Notes: a model not told the origin generated them from the sequence alone. A stretch of 56,289 nucleotides of DNA from CAZPWQ01 sp964590495 (GCA_964590495.1 CAZPWQ010000012.1:1-56289), one strand, 5' to 3'. Positions 32,102 to 42,057 are shown, counted from the stretch's first letter. Translations and numbers: made by a program.

Positions 32102-34095
32102 GTATCATTAAAAAAACATATCTTTTTTTGGTACTCATCAGCTGCAGCTCAATAGCTGCAGCACAGGTAGACAGTACTTCAATCGACAGTCTGGAGTATG
32201 AAAAATTGCGCCAGAACGTGCTCGATTCCTATATACCTGCAGATACTGGTGAACAACAGCAGGCGGAACAAGAGGCGGAAGTACAGTTTGAGGTGGTTCC
32301 ATGGGATTTTCATGCACCGTTACTTTCAAAAACTACGGCAACTGACAGTACGCTTCGCTGGCAGATATGGCCTGACTGGACCTATAAACTGAATCGCGAG
32401 CCAGGAGTAATCAGCTATCGGCTTGGGACGGCTTTAAAGAGCAATGCCGTACAAAAGTTTGCTCATGAACCGCGTCACCAGGAGCTTTACTGGGAGGATA
32501 TAAATTTAAATGATCCGGTATCGGGTTTTCTTTATTGGCCGCTGATACCACAACAGAGAATATCAAATTTTTATGAACAGGATGTGGGTACGGGGTACCG
32601 TTCAACCTATTTTCTGCGACAATATTATCTGAATGAACCGCTTTCGCGTTTGATCTACAGTGAGAGTGAATTCACAACCCGAAGTCTCGATTTCGAGGTA
32701 AGTCACAATCTTTCTCACCGAACCAATGTGGAACTCAGTTACTGGGACCGGCGCGATGGCGGCGAATACTCAAATTCGGAAATTACCGGCCGAAAGATAT
32801 TCGCCCGTATAACACATCACCTCGATCCAAGCCGCTTGATAAAACTGAACTATAGCACCGACAAGTATAACATTTCCCAGCCATTCGGTTATGCTATACC
32901 GAATATGCAGCTGTTTAATTTTGACCGGTTTACTACATCAGCTAATATGCTTTCGGCTGAATCTGACAATGGCAGCAATCTTTTGGCTTTAAACTTTTAT
33001 CAGCGGAGAGCTGATACTACTTGGGCAACGGATAATTTACACGCAGGTCTTTTTTATAAAGCAGATCAGCGGTCTTTGACTTTTACTGCTGATACGACGC
33101 GGTATAATATAAAATCGGTCGGCGCGAATGTTCGCAAATGGCACAGAATCGGCAATCTGGAACTGGAAGGTGCTGCTTCGCATGAGTTGTTTTTTAACAG
33201 TACTGCCAATACAGGTAATCTCTTTTTTAATGACTGGAGTTTAACACGTGCGGAAGCTAAAGCTTCATTTTCTATAGTTCCGGGAATCAGGCTGCAAGGA
33301 GACACCGAATACAGGAAGCGAAGCGACGGATATAATTTCTTCCGTATGAATGTCGCTCCGGAATTAAATATTGGCAGGTTAACTTTGCAGCCGGGTGCCT
33401 CGACGGGAACCGTTATGCCTACCATGCAACAATTATATTGGCAGTCGGAGTGGTACGGGGGAGATCCCAATCTGGAAAGTGAACTGGTTCGTGATGTCAG
33501 AGGGTTAATTAAATATAACTTTTCTTCACATCTTCACCTGGGAGTACGCGGGCAGCATAAAGATATAAAACGCGGTATTATGGTGGGAGAGGACAGCACA
33601 TTTACAAATGTTTCGCCTTATGCATCCCAGTCGCTGGTGGCTTTTTTTGATCTTGACAGTGAACGTATTGAATTTAACGGATCCGCTACCGTTCAACGCT
33701 TCACTAATAACTCTGAGGCACCGGGTTCGGCTATTCCCATGTCTCCCCGGCAGAGAATTTGGCTGAAAGGCGGTCTTTACTGGAAAGGATATCTTTTTAA
33801 CCGGGCTACGTATGTAAAAGCGGGATTATCCGGAATGTTTACACCATTTCAGTACCAGGCCGACAGCTACAATCCTGTTCTTGACTATTGGCAGCCGGTC
33901 AGCCAGGATCAATTTCTGCCTCAGTATAATCGTCTTGATCTGGATATTTCTGCCAGAGTACGTTCTATTGTGGTAACGTTGAGATGGGAAAATATTCTCA
34001 ATGAGGTAGCACAGCTTGGTTACTTTGAAACAGCTCAATACCCGATGTCACAGCGTCGCTTTATCTTTGGGATTCAGGCTTTATTCCGAAACTAA
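32098..34095 (+). CDS. Outer-membrane beta-barrel protein (putative porin / TonB-receptor-like barrel)
   Basis: A 665-aa secreted protein starting with TTG at 32098, overlapping cinA by 4 nt; the TTG is needed to give the signal peptide K-K-T-Y-L-F-L-V-L-I-S-C-S-S-I-A-A-A-Q, and no ATG follows soon. After an acidic Gln-rich N-terminus (about 25-70) come about 20 amphipathic strands with many aromatic residues and a final F-G-I-Q-A-L-F-R-N, the terminal strand expected for outer-membrane insertion. No plug domain with a TonB box is evident, so it resembles putative porins or the barrel half of a receptor. Substrate unknown. Co-transcription with cinA is likely but functionally unexplained. Confidence 0.75.
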   Translation: MSIIKKTYLFLVLISCSSIAAAQVDSTSIDSLEYEKLRQNVLDSYIPADTGEQQQAEQEAEVQFEVVPWDFHAPLLSKTTATDSTLRWQIWPDWTYKLNREPGVISYRLGTALKSNAVQKFAHEPRHQELYWEDINLNDPVSGFLYWPLIPQQRISNFYEQDVGTGYRSTYFLRQYYLNEPLSRLIYSESEFTTRSLDFEVSHNLSHRTNVELSYWDRRDGGEYSNSEITGRKIFARITHHLDPSRLIKLNYSTDKYNISQPFGYAIPNMQLFNFDRFTTSANMLSAESDNGSNLLALNFYQRRADTTWATDNLHAGLFYKADQRSLTFTADTTRYNIKSVGANVRKWHRIGNLELEGAASHELFFNSTANTGNLFFNDWSLTRAEAKASFSIVPGIRLQGDTEYRKRSDGYNFFRMNVAPELNIGRLTLQPGASTGTVMPTMQQLYWQSEWYGGDPNLESELVRDVRGLIKYNFSSHLHLGVRGQHKDIKRGIMVGEDSTFTNVSPYASQSLVAFFDLDSERIEFNGSATVQRFTNNSEAPGSAIPMSPRQRIWLKGGLYWKGYLFNRATYVKAGLSGMFTPFQYQADSYNPVLDYWQPVSQDQFLPQYNRLDLDISARVRSIVVTLRWENILNEVAQLGYFETAQYPMSQRRFIFGIQALFRN

Positions 34096-34188
34096 AGAAA
34101 AGGGTAAAATAATGAAGATTTCGTTTGACGGGAAGTATATCTTTCAAGAGATTCAATATTGTCGATTTAAAATTATATCAGTTACAAT

Positions 34189-35076
34189 ATGAGCTTGGGT
34201 TATATTATAAAAGAAGGGGTAGCCGGTTTTAAGCGGGCCAGGCTGGCTTCATTTACTTCTATATTCTCTTTATTTATCGCTGTGTTATTATTAGGTGTAT
34301 TGGCACGGGTTTCGTATAACGCTTACGAGGTAGCCCAGACTCTCAGGAAATCGATCGATGTAGAAGTGTTTTTGTTGGATCTTGATGACCGAAGTACCAA
34401 TAATCTTCGCCAAAAGCTGGAAGAAAACGAACTGATACAGGAGATTACATTTATTTCCAAAGACAGTGCGGCCTCTGTATTTAAAGAGGAATTCGGTTCC
34501 GGCGGAGGTTCGCTTGCAGATCTGAATTTTTTACCGGCCTCTTTCCGGCTGGTGATCAATCCTGAGGCCGAAGTAGAGCAGGTAGGAGCTCTTGTTGAAG
34601 AAGTTCAGGAATACCGGGGAGTGGATGAAGTACAGTTTAATCGTCAGCTTCTGGAAATGCTTCAGAGTCGTTTTCAAACAGTAGCTACAGCGGGAGGTGG
34701 GATAGCTCTTCTTATTTTGTTAGCAGCACTGATTCTTGTTTTCAATACTATCCGGCTCACGATCTATGCGAAACGTAACCTGATAAAAGCAATGAAGCTC
34801 GTGGGGGCAACCAACAGTTTTATACGGCGCCCCTTTGTAGTTGAAGGACTTATCCAGGGCATTATCGCGGGCCTGCTTTCTGTGATTCTCATGTTTCTTT
34901 TGTTCCAGTACCTGCTGCCCGAATATATTCCTCAGTTTGGAGTTATGGAATGGCCATTCGGCCGATGGTATTATTTATGCGGTGCAATGATACTGCTGGC
35001 TATGGTGATGGGCTATCTCGGAAGTCAGTGGGCAGCAAGAAAATTTATCCGGGAAACCTCCATTTCAGAAAATTAG
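34189..35076 (+). CDS. ftsX: FtsX-family cell division permease
   Basis: A 295-aa FtsX-like protein. Topology fits FtsX: a membrane helix at about 19-41, a large periplasmic loop (about 45-165) with V-D-V-E-V-F-L-L-D and an I-S-K-D-S-A-A-S-V-F-K-E-E-F motif, then three helices in the C-terminal half. With FtsE it forms an ABC-type complex that activates cell-wall hydrolases at the septum. No FtsE gene lies in this window, so its partner must be elsewhere. Length fits the family. Confidence 0.9.
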   Translation: MSLGYIIKEGVAGFKRARLASFTSIFSLFIAVLLLGVLARVSYNAYEVAQTLRKSIDVEVFLLDLDDRSTNNLRQKLEENELIQEITFISKDSAASVFKEEFGSGGGSLADLNFLPASFRLVINPEAEVEQVGALVEEVQEYRGVDEVQFNRQLLEMLQSRFQTVATAGGGIALLILLAALILVFNTIRLTIYAKRNLIKAMKLVGATNSFIRRPFVVEGLIQGIIAGLLSVILMFLLFQYLLPEYIPQFGVMEWPFGRWYYLCGAMILLAMVMGYLGSQWAARKFIRETSISEN

Positions 35077-35339
35077 TTTTCCGCCACGGACCCGTTGAAT
35101 GTTTTAATAAGCCGCGGATTTTTACGGATATAAACGGATGGGTTTACTCAATTCAGTCATTGAAAACCACCGGGATTGCGATCGGAATCAATACTTTTTT
35201 AGTGGTAGGAGGAAAGGAGGCCGTAGAAAAGGAGGCCGGAAGTATCAGGCACCAGCGGACGCTGCCGCCAGTTTAAGATTTAGACGGTTACCTTTGATAG
35301 AAAACGAATAAATCCTTTCAATCCGCGGCTTTAAGTAAT
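35077..35339. other. Intergenic region with degenerate decamer repeat
   Basis: The gap between ftsX and the Fur gene contains a short 10-nt-period tandem (CGGATTTTTA, CGGATATAAA, CGGATGGGTT) at 35115-35144, resembling a known dispersed CGCGGATT..CACGGAT.. sequence type, and no gene that I can support. Confidence 0.5.
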
Positions 35340-35843
35340 CTAATTCACTTTTGAACGTTTCTTATCTTTAATTTCTGATCTCTTTGTACAGTTGTCAATA
35401 TCACCGCAGGTACCGAAAAAATGCAGGGAATGTCCTGAAATATTGAAATCGTGGATCTTTTCCATCATCGTCTTTATTTCCTGTATGCGCGGATCACAAA
35501 ATTCGAGTACGGCACCACATTCTTTACAGATGATATGATCGTGCTGTTGATAGGCATAGGCTCTCTCATAATAATACTGGTTCTTGCCAAACTGTTGTCG
35601 TTGCACGAGCCCGCATTCGACAAGCAGGTCAAGTGTGTTATAAACCGTAGCACGCGATACACGTGATCCGGTGTCTTTCATATTGAAAAAGATATCATCA
35701 GCATCAAAATGTCCGTCTGCCCGGTATATCTCTTCCAGGACCATAAAACGCTCCGGCGTCTGCCTTTGGTTATGTTCCTTCAGGTAGGAGCGAAAGATTT
35801 CTTTTACAAGTTCAATAGTTTCTTCTTTTGCAGGATGTGCCAT
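35340..35843 (-). CDS. Fur-family metal-dependent transcriptional regulator
   Basis: A 167-aa Fur-superfamily repressor. The winged helix has G-H-F-D-A-D-D-I-F-F-N-M-K then V-S-R-A-T-V-Y-N-T-L-D-L-L (about 50-76). The metal site has H-D-H-I-I-C-K-E-C-G (about 105-114) with a CxxC structural-zinc half, paired with the C-terminal C-G-D-I-D-N-C. It ends in a Lys/Arg-rich tail. Fur, PerR and Zur share these features; Asp/His at the regulatory site cannot be told apart by eye, so the metal is undecided. It is monocistronic. No Fur box was identified. Confidence 0.9.
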   Translation of the reverse strand: MAHPAKEETIELVKEIFRSYLKEHNQRQTPERFMVLEEIYRADGHFDADDIFFNMKDTGSRVSRATVYNTLDLLVECGLVQRQQFGKNQYYYERAYAYQQHDHIICKECGAVLEFCDPRIQEIKTMMEKIHDFNISGHSLHFFGTCGDIDNCTKRSEIKDKKRSKVN

Positions 35844-36019
35844 AAACGCAGGATTATTTTTCTTTCAATATAATAAATTGACGAACCCTAAAAAAACAGT
35901 CTCATTATCAAGAGTGGAGTATGCTGAATAATAGCTTTAGAATGTTATATTCAAGCAGATATAGATCTCAAAAATCAGCATTCAGCAGAAACCAACCAAC
36001 AGCAACCTAATTTTTAACT

Positions 36020-37903
36020 ATGCCTGCAGTTGTAGCATTTGAGACCCTGACTGAGCTATTCCTTAATCTTTCACAGAAATACAGCGGCACCGGTAAGACA
36101 GCATTTGCTCGTAAGCCGTCCACCGATGCTGAATATGAGATAATAACCTGGGACGAAGTAGCGGATGATGTAAACAGTCTGGCGGCTTATCTGGTGACCC
36201 ACGGCATAGAAGCCGGTGACCGTGTAGCTATTTTGAGCGAAAACCGTTATGAATGGGCTGTTGTGGATCTGGCAGTGCAGCTGGCAGGAGCGGTCAATGT
36301 TTCGCTTTACACCACATCGCCAGTTAAACAGTGTGAATACATACTGCAAAACTCAGAAGCAAAGCTGTTTTTTGTTTCAACGGGTATACAGCTCAAAAAA
36401 GCACTGGAAATTTTTGATAATTGTGAAGATCTGAAACAAGTTATTGCTTTTGATGAGCCAAAGATCGAAAGTTATCTTGAAGAGCCATATGTAACACAAT
36501 TTAACAAAGCAATAGCCGAGGGATTGAAATCTTATCCTCAGGTCGAGGCCCGGATTAAAGAGCGAAGCCGGTCGATTGAACCGGAAGATCTTGCTACACT
36601 CATATATACCTCGGGTACAACAGGCAAGCCGAAGGGAGCTATGCTGACTCACCGCAATATCGTCAGTAATGTGAAAGCTGCCCACCAGAAAATACATATA
36701 TCCGAAGAAGATCGCTGTTTATCATTTCTTCCGTTATGTCATTCTTTTGAACGTACCGGAGGCTATTATGCGATGCTGGCGGGCGGCGCCGAAATTTATT
36801 ACGCCGAGAGCGTGGATACCGTGGCAAAAAATCTTACAGAGGCTCATCCCACCATTGTTATAAGTGTTCCGCGTTTGTTTGAAAAGATTTATAACCTTGT
36901 AACAAAAAATGTAGAAGAGGGAACTGAAATAAAGAAGAAGATTTTTGACTGGGCATTTAAAGTAGGCCGTAAATATTCCAGCGGTGAACGAGGATTTGTT
37001 TCTATGCAGAAGACATTGGCCGATAAACTCGTTTTCGATAAATTGAAAAAACGAACGGGTGGCAGAATTAGATTTTTTGTATCAGGTGGTGCACCACTGC
37101 CTGCTGAAATAGGTCACTTTTTTATGGCAGCGGGTTTGAATATAATTGAAGGCTACGGGTTGACGGAAACATCGCCGATTATGACCTGTAACACATATGG
37201 TAATGAGACTATGGGTACCGTAGGGGAAGTTTTGCCCGGTGTTACGGTTGGTATTCAGCGCCTGGAAGACAGTAAGATAATCGGGACGGTAACGGGGGAG
37301 GATTATCCCACCGATATTAGTACGGAGCAGGGGGAAATACTCTGCAGAGGGCCTAATGTCATGAAGGGGTACTGGAAAAATGATGAAGCCACAAACGAAA
37401 TGATAGACGGTGAAGACTGGCTGCATACCGGAGATGTGGGAAAATTCGCAGACGGTAAGCTTCAGATAACCGACCGGATAAAACATATGATTGTAAATGC
37501 CGGTGGAAAAAACATTTATCCGGGTCCCATAGAAGATCTTTTCAAAACAAGCAACTGGATCAATCAGCTGGTTATAGTGGGAGATCGACAGCCGTTTATG
37601 GCCGCTCTGATTGTACCGGATTTTGAGGCGCTTGATGCTTTCAGTAAGAAGGAAAATATCCGGTACAGTTCAATTGAGGAGTTGATAGAAAAGGAAGAGA
37701 TTCAGCAAATTTATCGTGACGAGATTCGTAAAAACTCAAAAGAACTGGCTTCGCATGAAAGGATCAGGGATTTCCGGCTGGTGCCGAATGAATTTTCGAT
37801 TGAAACGGGAGAGCTTACTCCAACACTTAAAGTTAAGCGACGCATTGTTGAAGAAAAATACAGCGATCTGATAAATAGTATGTTTTCCAATACCGTTGCT
37901 TAA
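36020..37903 (+). CDS. Long-chain fatty-acid--CoA ligase (AMP-forming)
   Basis: A 627-aa adenylate-forming enzyme of the long-chain acyl-CoA synthetase type. The P-loop is L-I-Y-T-S-G-T-T-G-K-P-K-G-A (about 193-206). The adenylate motif includes G-Y-G-L-T-E-T-S-P (about 380-388), and the hinge region D-R-I-K-H-M-I-V-N-A-G-G-K-N-I-Y-P (about 485-501) has the catalytic hinge Lys/Gly set. It activates fatty acids for lipid synthesis or beta-oxidation. The relation to the fatty-acid synthetases of Mycobacteria-like FadD15 type is the usual annotation for Bacteroidota. No operon partner; the small membrane gene follows 40 nt later. Confidence 0.92.
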   Translation: MPAVVAFETLTELFLNLSQKYSGTGKTAFARKPSTDAEYEIITWDEVADDVNSLAAYLVTHGIEAGDRVAILSENRYEWAVVDLAVQLAGAVNVSLYTTSPVKQCEYILQNSEAKLFFVSTGIQLKKALEIFDNCEDLKQVIAFDEPKIESYLEEPYVTQFNKAIAEGLKSYPQVEARIKERSRSIEPEDLATLIYTSGTTGKPKGAMLTHRNIVSNVKAAHQKIHISEEDRCLSFLPLCHSFERTGGYYAMLAGGAEIYYAESVDTVAKNLTEAHPTIVISVPRLFEKIYNLVTKNVEEGTEIKKKIFDWAFKVGRKYSSGERGFVSMQKTLADKLVFDKLKKRTGGRIRFFVSGGAPLPAEIGHFFMAAGLNIIEGYGLTETSPIMTCNTYGNETMGTVGEVLPGVTVGIQRLEDSKIIGTVTGEDYPTDISTEQGEILCRGPNVMKGYWKNDEATNEMIDGEDWLHTGDVGKFADGKLQITDRIKHMIVNAGGKNIYPGPIEDLFKTSNWINQLVIVGDRQPFMAALIVPDFEALDAFSKKENIRYSSIEELIEKEEIQQIYRDEIRKNSKELASHERIRDFRLVPNEFSIETGELTPTLKVKRRIVEEKYSDLINSMFSNTVA

Positions 37904-37942
37904 TTTGAGATTTTAAGTTATTACAATTACCACAAGCCACTA

Positions 37943-38419
37943 ATGTCTTACCAACTGTTTTACTGGATACATGTAGTATCCACTATCATCTGGCTTATCG
38001 CTTTTCTGGCAAGTCTGCATTTTGCCTCAAAAGTAAAGGGGGCGGAGGATGCCGTAAATAAAAGGGGATTTATGCAGGCAGAGCGAAAAGCGACGAGTAT
38101 AGGTGCGCATTTGGGCGCCCTGGGAATCCTGATTTCAGGCGGAGCGATCGCATCGACTCCCACCGGACCTCAATGGGGCTGGTTTAACCTGCAGCTTTAT
38201 CCCTGGCTGACACTCAAACAGGTTTTATTTATTATTATTTTGATCCTGATAGGTTTTTCCATCAAGCGAAGCATCGCATTTAAAAAACATTTGCGCAACG
38301 AGGTGGATGTTATAAATTCTGAAACGACCGAAAAGTGGCGCGGCGCCTATAAAATTTCGCTTACGGTATATATTCTGGTAGTGGTAAATACGATCCTGGC
38401 TTTATACAAGCCATTTTGA
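37943..38419 (+). CDS. Four-helix membrane protein (DUF2269 / HemJ-CopD-like)
   Basis: A 158-aa integral membrane protein with four helices (about 8-27, 50-70, 87-108 and 133-155). The first helix has W-I-H-V-V-S-T-I-I-W and the third starts W-L-T-L-K-Q-V-L, a His in helix I and a Lys before helix III that resemble HemJ (protoporphyrinogen oxidase) and CopD-like proteins. The full HemJ motif set is not present, so a DUF2269-type membrane protein is the safer call. It lies 40 nt after the acyl-CoA ligase gene and is likely co-transcribed. Confidence 0.6.
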   Translation: MSYQLFYWIHVVSTIIWLIAFLASLHFASKVKGAEDAVNKRGFMQAERKATSIGAHLGALGILISGGAIASTPTGPQWGWFNLQLYPWLTLKQVLFIIILILIGFSIKRSIAFKKHLRNEVDVINSETTEKWRGAYKISLTVYILVVVNTILALYKPF

Positions 38420-38506
38420 ATAAGAGAATTTCTTCCGGCCTAAGAAAAGTCAGCCTTTTAGTTAGGTGGAGGAGAAGCGGAGGAGGTTTCAAAGAATTTT
38501 GTCTGA

Positions 38507-38691
38507 AGCTCCGTGGTTTTTCGGAGCTGAGTTTAATTCTTTGCCGGAGCTTCTCCGGAACCTGAAGGTTGAGTTTTCTCAGCCCGGTGGTTTTTTGGGT
38601 TCGTTTTTGTCCACACAAAAAGGAACAAGGAAAGACCAGGATAAAGCTATAAATATATATCGAGCTGTAGATCCTGAAACAAGTTCAGGAT
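38507..38691. repeat. Cluster of hairpin repeats in a 336-nt gap
   Basis: Between genes at 38420-38755 lie AGCTCCG/CGGAGCT (38507-38528), CCGGAG/CTCCGG (38544-38558), an imperfect GTTCGTTTTTGT/ACAAAAAGGAAC stem (38599-38626) of a type widespread in bacterial genomes, and ATCCTGAA/TTCAGGAT (38671-38691). A 75-codon open frame across this stretch is repeat-derived. Confidence 0.65.
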
Positions 38692-38755
38692 GACACTGGA
38701 GGTAGACTAGTAGACTACTGGCGGAATGACCTACTAGTTTCTTAGTGGTTCGCCC

Positions 38756-39127
38756 CTAAACTTCCTGGGCCTTTCGGGCAGCAATAAATGATTTTACAGC
38801 AAGAATGAGAAAACCGATAAGCAAAACGGCCATGATCGCCTGAGTTATAGAAGCACCCGGACGTTCTACACTGCCGCCGCTAATTAGAGTAAGCACGCCC
38901 ATTAGCCCCGGCGCACTTCCAATTAGACCGAGCAGTGATAACCCGGCTGCAGCATGCATCATGTGCTTATGCAATTTCTCTTTACGTCCCAACACACCGA
39001 GAACTACAAACACAATTCCAAAAAAAGAGGGTATAAGCGCAGTCACGCTGACCATACCGGTTGCGAAGTAGGCGATGAGGCCCAACAGTATCAATATAAT
39101 TCCGAGATAAGTAGTTATTTTAGGCAT
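38756..39127 (-). CDS. Four-helix membrane protein, function unknown
   Basis: A 123-aa integral membrane protein with four predicted helices (about 6-24, 27-45, 60-80 and 95-116). A short cytoplasmic R-K-E-K-L-H-K-H-M-M-H-A-A linker precedes the third helix. No enzyme motif. It is alone on the minus strand between a repeat cluster and a 7-nt array. Similar tiny Bacteroidota membrane proteins are unnamed. Confidence 0.65.
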   Translation of the reverse strand: MPKITTYLGIILILLGLIAYFATGMVSVTALIPSFFGIVFVVLGVLGRKEKLHKHMMHAAAGLSLLGLIGSAPGLMGVLTLISGGSVERPGASITQAIMAVLLIGFLILAVKSFIAARKAQEV

Positions 39128-39198
39128 TCCCTGAGAGGTTATTAAGTTAAAATTCAGCCGGTAAGATAACAGAAATTATGAACATCATTTGAAGGTTT

Positions 39199-39233
39199 CC
39201 GGATACCGGATACCGGATACCGGATGGCCGGAC
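39199..39233. repeat. CCGGATA heptad tandem repeat 3' of the cysteine desulfurase gene
   Basis: Three exact CCGGATA units plus CCGGATG and a partial GCCGGAC. This is the cleanest of the heptad arrays and lies 28 nt past the desulfurase stop (minus strand). Confidence 0.85.
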
Positions 39234-39261
39234 AGACTGACAGCTGCATGCTGAACAACTA

Positions 39262-40425
39262 CTAAGCTTTGACAGTATCCATCATACGGGTAACGACCAC
39301 TTCCAGTTTTTCAAGCAGGTAGTCAATATCTTCGGGAGTATTATCTTTTCCCATACTTACCCGGATGCTCGAATTGGCGACCGGCGTATCGAGGCCTATG
39401 CCGTCAAGTACATGCGAAGGGTCCATGGCACCGGAAGTACAGGCTGAACCATTGGAGACACATATTCCTTCGACATCGAGGTTCAACAGCAGCATTTCCC
39501 CGTCAAGTCCGCCGCCATTCCGGTCCGTGAAGGAGATGTTGACAATATGGGGCACCCCGTTTTCGCTGTCGCCGTTTATATGATGAGTACCCGGAAACTT
39601 TTCCTCTAATCCCCCGACGAGGCGTTTACGAAGTTTTTTGAAATTATTTTGATCTTCTCTCATACGTTCAACAGATAACTCAAGTGCTTTCGCAAGACCT
39701 ACTATACAGGGAACATTGAGCGTACCCCCGCGTCTGCGTCGCTCCTGTGATCCGCCGTGCATCCACGGCATCCACGGTGTGGCATGCCGCATATACAGCA
39801 CTCCGATTCCCTTGGGACCGTATATCTTATGTCCGCTCATGCTCAGGAAATCAACACCCAGTTCATCCACGTCAACCGGCAGTTTGCCAACGCTTTGTAC
39901 AGTATCGGAATGAAATGGCACTTCATATCTCTTACAGATCTCCGCAATTTCTTTAACGGGATTGACAGTACCGATTTCATTATTAACATGCATCAGCGAA
40001 ACCAGTGCGGTATTTTCACTTATTGCCTCATCTACCTGTTTGGAATGAATTATTCCCTCTTTACCCACTTCGAGATAAACCGGTTTTGTACCGTTTCGTT
40101 TAGTTGATTCGACAGTATGCAGAACAGCATGATGTTCGAGGGGCGAGGTAATAATTTCATTTTTTCCGGTTGCTTCTATCGCACCTTTGATGGCGGCATT
40201 ATCGCTTTCCGTACCGCCGCTGGTAAAAATAATTTCCGCAGGTTGGGCTCCGATAATTTCAGCAATAGTCTCGCGCGCTTCCTCAACCGCAACTTTGGCA
40301 TTGTTTCCCAGCTGATGCGGAGAATTTGCATTGCCGTAGTGCTCGGTAAAGTAAGGTTTCATTGTTTCAAACACGCGCTCATCCAGCGGAGTAGTCGCGG
40401 CATGATCAAAATAAACAGTTCGCAT
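39262..40425 (-). CDS. Cysteine desulfurase (NifS/IscS family)
   Basis: PLP enzyme that moves sulfur from cysteine to Fe-S clusters or tRNA thiolation. Typical start Y-F-D-H-A-A-T-T-P-L-D-E (about 5-16), PLP lysine in S-M-S-G-H-K-I-Y-G-P-K-G (about 197-208), and the catalytic Cys in S-N-G-S-A-C-T-S-G (about 323-331). The short catalytic loop fits class I (NifS/IscS). At 387 aa it is full length. No IscU, Fe-S scaffold or tRNA thiolase gene is adjacent, so its acceptor is unknown. Confidence 0.93.
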   Translation of the reverse strand: MRTVYFDHAATTPLDERVFETMKPYFTEHYGNANSPHQLGNNAKVAVEEARETIAEIIGAQPAEIIFTSGGTESDNAAIKGAIEATGKNEIITSPLEHHAVLHTVESTKRNGTKPVYLEVGKEGIIHSKQVDEAISENTALVSLMHVNNEIGTVNPVKEIAEICKRYEVPFHSDTVQSVGKLPVDVDELGVDFLSMSGHKIYGPKGIGVLYMRHATPWMPWMHGGSQERRRRGGTLNVPCIVGLAKALELSVERMREDQNNFKKLRKRLVGGLEEKFPGTHHINGDSENGVPHIVNISFTDRNGGGLDGEMLLLNLDVEGICVSNGSACTSGAMDPSHVLDGIGLDTPVANSSIRVSMGKDNTPEDIDYLLEKLEVVVTRMMDTVKA

Positions 40426-40605
40426 ATCTCTTATTTTGTTTGCTATTTTAATCAGTATAAGATATTTAAAAATGCACAGAAAAGCAGGAATTATGCCTGC
40501 GGAATATGTAGATTAGGAACTTAGGGATTTAACTGTGACTATACGGCGTTGACCGCTTTTATTCCGTAATATTTTTCCATAAATTTATTGTCGAAAATAA
40601 AATTA

Positions 40606-42057
40606 ATGTCATTACGAGATTATTCAAGTTTGCTGCTTATTACAGTTGTATTCTGTTTTCCATTGGAACTGAATGCCCAGCAAAACCAGGATAGGGCAAC
40701 TCTTTTCAGCTGGGAGCAGCGAATTCAAAATTTTATGCTTGATCGTAGCCATAACTACGGCGGAACCCACTTCAAACGCGGGCTTTTCCGGGAACATCTG
40801 AATACCATGAGCCCCGAACATGAAATTGATCTGTTAACCTATCGATATACACTCATTGAAGACTACGACTGGATTCAGGCCGGTCGTGCCTATCAGCTTG
40901 GTATGGGGAGTCTGAACGCTACGGATTTTGCTGCCGAAAACCGGATAAAGAGTAATATCAGCCTTAATTCCAAAAACAGGTTGATGATAAATGGGTATCA
41001 TGAAGAAAACCTGCGGACGAACAGGTTCCTGTTTCACTTGGGTTACGAGCACACATTTAACGGAGGACATACAGTAGGCGGAAGTCATACATTGACAAAT
41101 AATAAGGGTGATCTGGATGCCACGATTTATTACCGCTATGGAAGCTTTGAAGAGGGGATGGTACAACTTGATTTCACCCTCCTCGACTGGGCTGGCAATG
41201 TAGTGCAAGGACTGGCTGAAGAAAGCAGCAATGAGTATAATGAATTATATGAGGTTACCTATCAGTACAATCAAAATCCGTATCTTTTTTCTTTGAAAGC
41301 GGTTACTCCTGAAATAGAAAATTTCAGAGCCGAACTGGTCTCAGGGATCCAGACATATTCTGAGAAACTGGTAGAAGAATCAAATGCTGCAACAACTTTT
41401 ATAGATGAGGAATGGGCGCATTATCTGGGGGCATTACTTGAACATTCCAACCGTTTTTTTACTGCCGGCCTGACCTACCGGCGCACATTTTCAAAGTTAA
41501 AACGAGCGCCTGCCCCTGTCTCTTCATACGAGGATGATTTCGGGAACTGGCAGATTTCAGATGCAGCTGGATTTTTTGCAACAGGGCGGATAAAAAGTTT
41601 CCGGCTTGAGCAGTGGTTATGGCATGAGTGGAATACAGACCGCCTTCAGGGAGAAAATGTGCCAGAGGATTTAACGCCGCTGGATTTTCCGGATAACCGG
41701 ATTCCGTTTGATTTCGAAGAAACACGTGTTAAAATTAAAAGCCGGTTTTTGTATGATCCGTTATCCGGGTTTACTGCCGGACTTGAATTTCACGCCGATT
41801 ATCGAAATCCGCAGGGGGAACGTGGTCAGAATGGGGTACGTAATTTTGATTTCAGGCGTGTATATCCCGTTGTCAGAAATCGCAACGAACGTCTCACTTT
41901 AACTTTAGGTTATAGATTCGATGAAAATTTTCATTTTTTAGCCGGTGTATCCTACGATCTGGATAAAGATCAACAGTCGGGTATCGGACTACCCAGGGTC
42001 ACCGGTACACCCACATGGTTCGACGGCGGTTTCGGACGACTTTCCATCCGCTGGTAA
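40606..42057 (+). CDS. Outer-membrane beta-barrel protein, function unknown
   Basis: About 483 aa from the ATG at 40606 (an upstream in-frame TTG at 40588 is less likely). The signal peptide runs to about L-N-A-Q-Q. The rest consists of amphipathic strands alternating with acidic turns, with many aromatics, and a final F-G-R-L-S-I-R-W, suited to the C-terminal strand of outer-membrane barrels. Conserved-looking stretches such as E-D-Y-D-W-I-Q-A-G-R-A-Y-Q and H-Y-L-G-A-L-L-E-H do not match any family I know. Position just before pgk is unexplained; a 32-nt gap allows read-through. Confidence 0.65.
   Translation: MSLRDYSSLLLITVVFCFPLELNAQQNQDRATLFSWEQRIQNFMLDRSHNYGGTHFKRGLFREHLNTMSPEHEIDLLTYRYTLIEDYDWIQAGRAYQLGMGSLNATDFAAENRIKSNISLNSKNRLMINGYHEENLRTNRFLFHLGYEHTFNGGHTVGGSHTLTNNKGDLDATIYYRYGSFEEGMVQLDFTLLDWAGNVVQGLAEESSNEYNELYEVTYQYNQNPYLFSLKAVTPEIENFRAELVSGIQTYSEKLVEESNAATTFIDEEWAHYLGALLEHSNRFFTAGLTYRRTFSKLKRAPAPVSSYEDDFGNWQISDAAGFFATGRIKSFRLEQWLWHEWNTDRLQGENVPEDLTPLDFPDNRIPFDFEETRVKIKSRFLYDPLSGFTAGLEFHADYRNPQGERGQNGVRNFDFRRVYPVVRNRNERLTLTLGYRFDENFHFLAGVSYDLDKDQQSGIGLPRVTGTPTWFDGGFGRLSIRW

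Noticed and set aside
38466..38693. 75-codon open frame on the plus strand
   Set aside because: It spans several hairpin repeats and its peptide (G-G-F-L-G-S-F-L-S-T-Q-K) is typical of translated repeat sequence; no ribosome-binding site.
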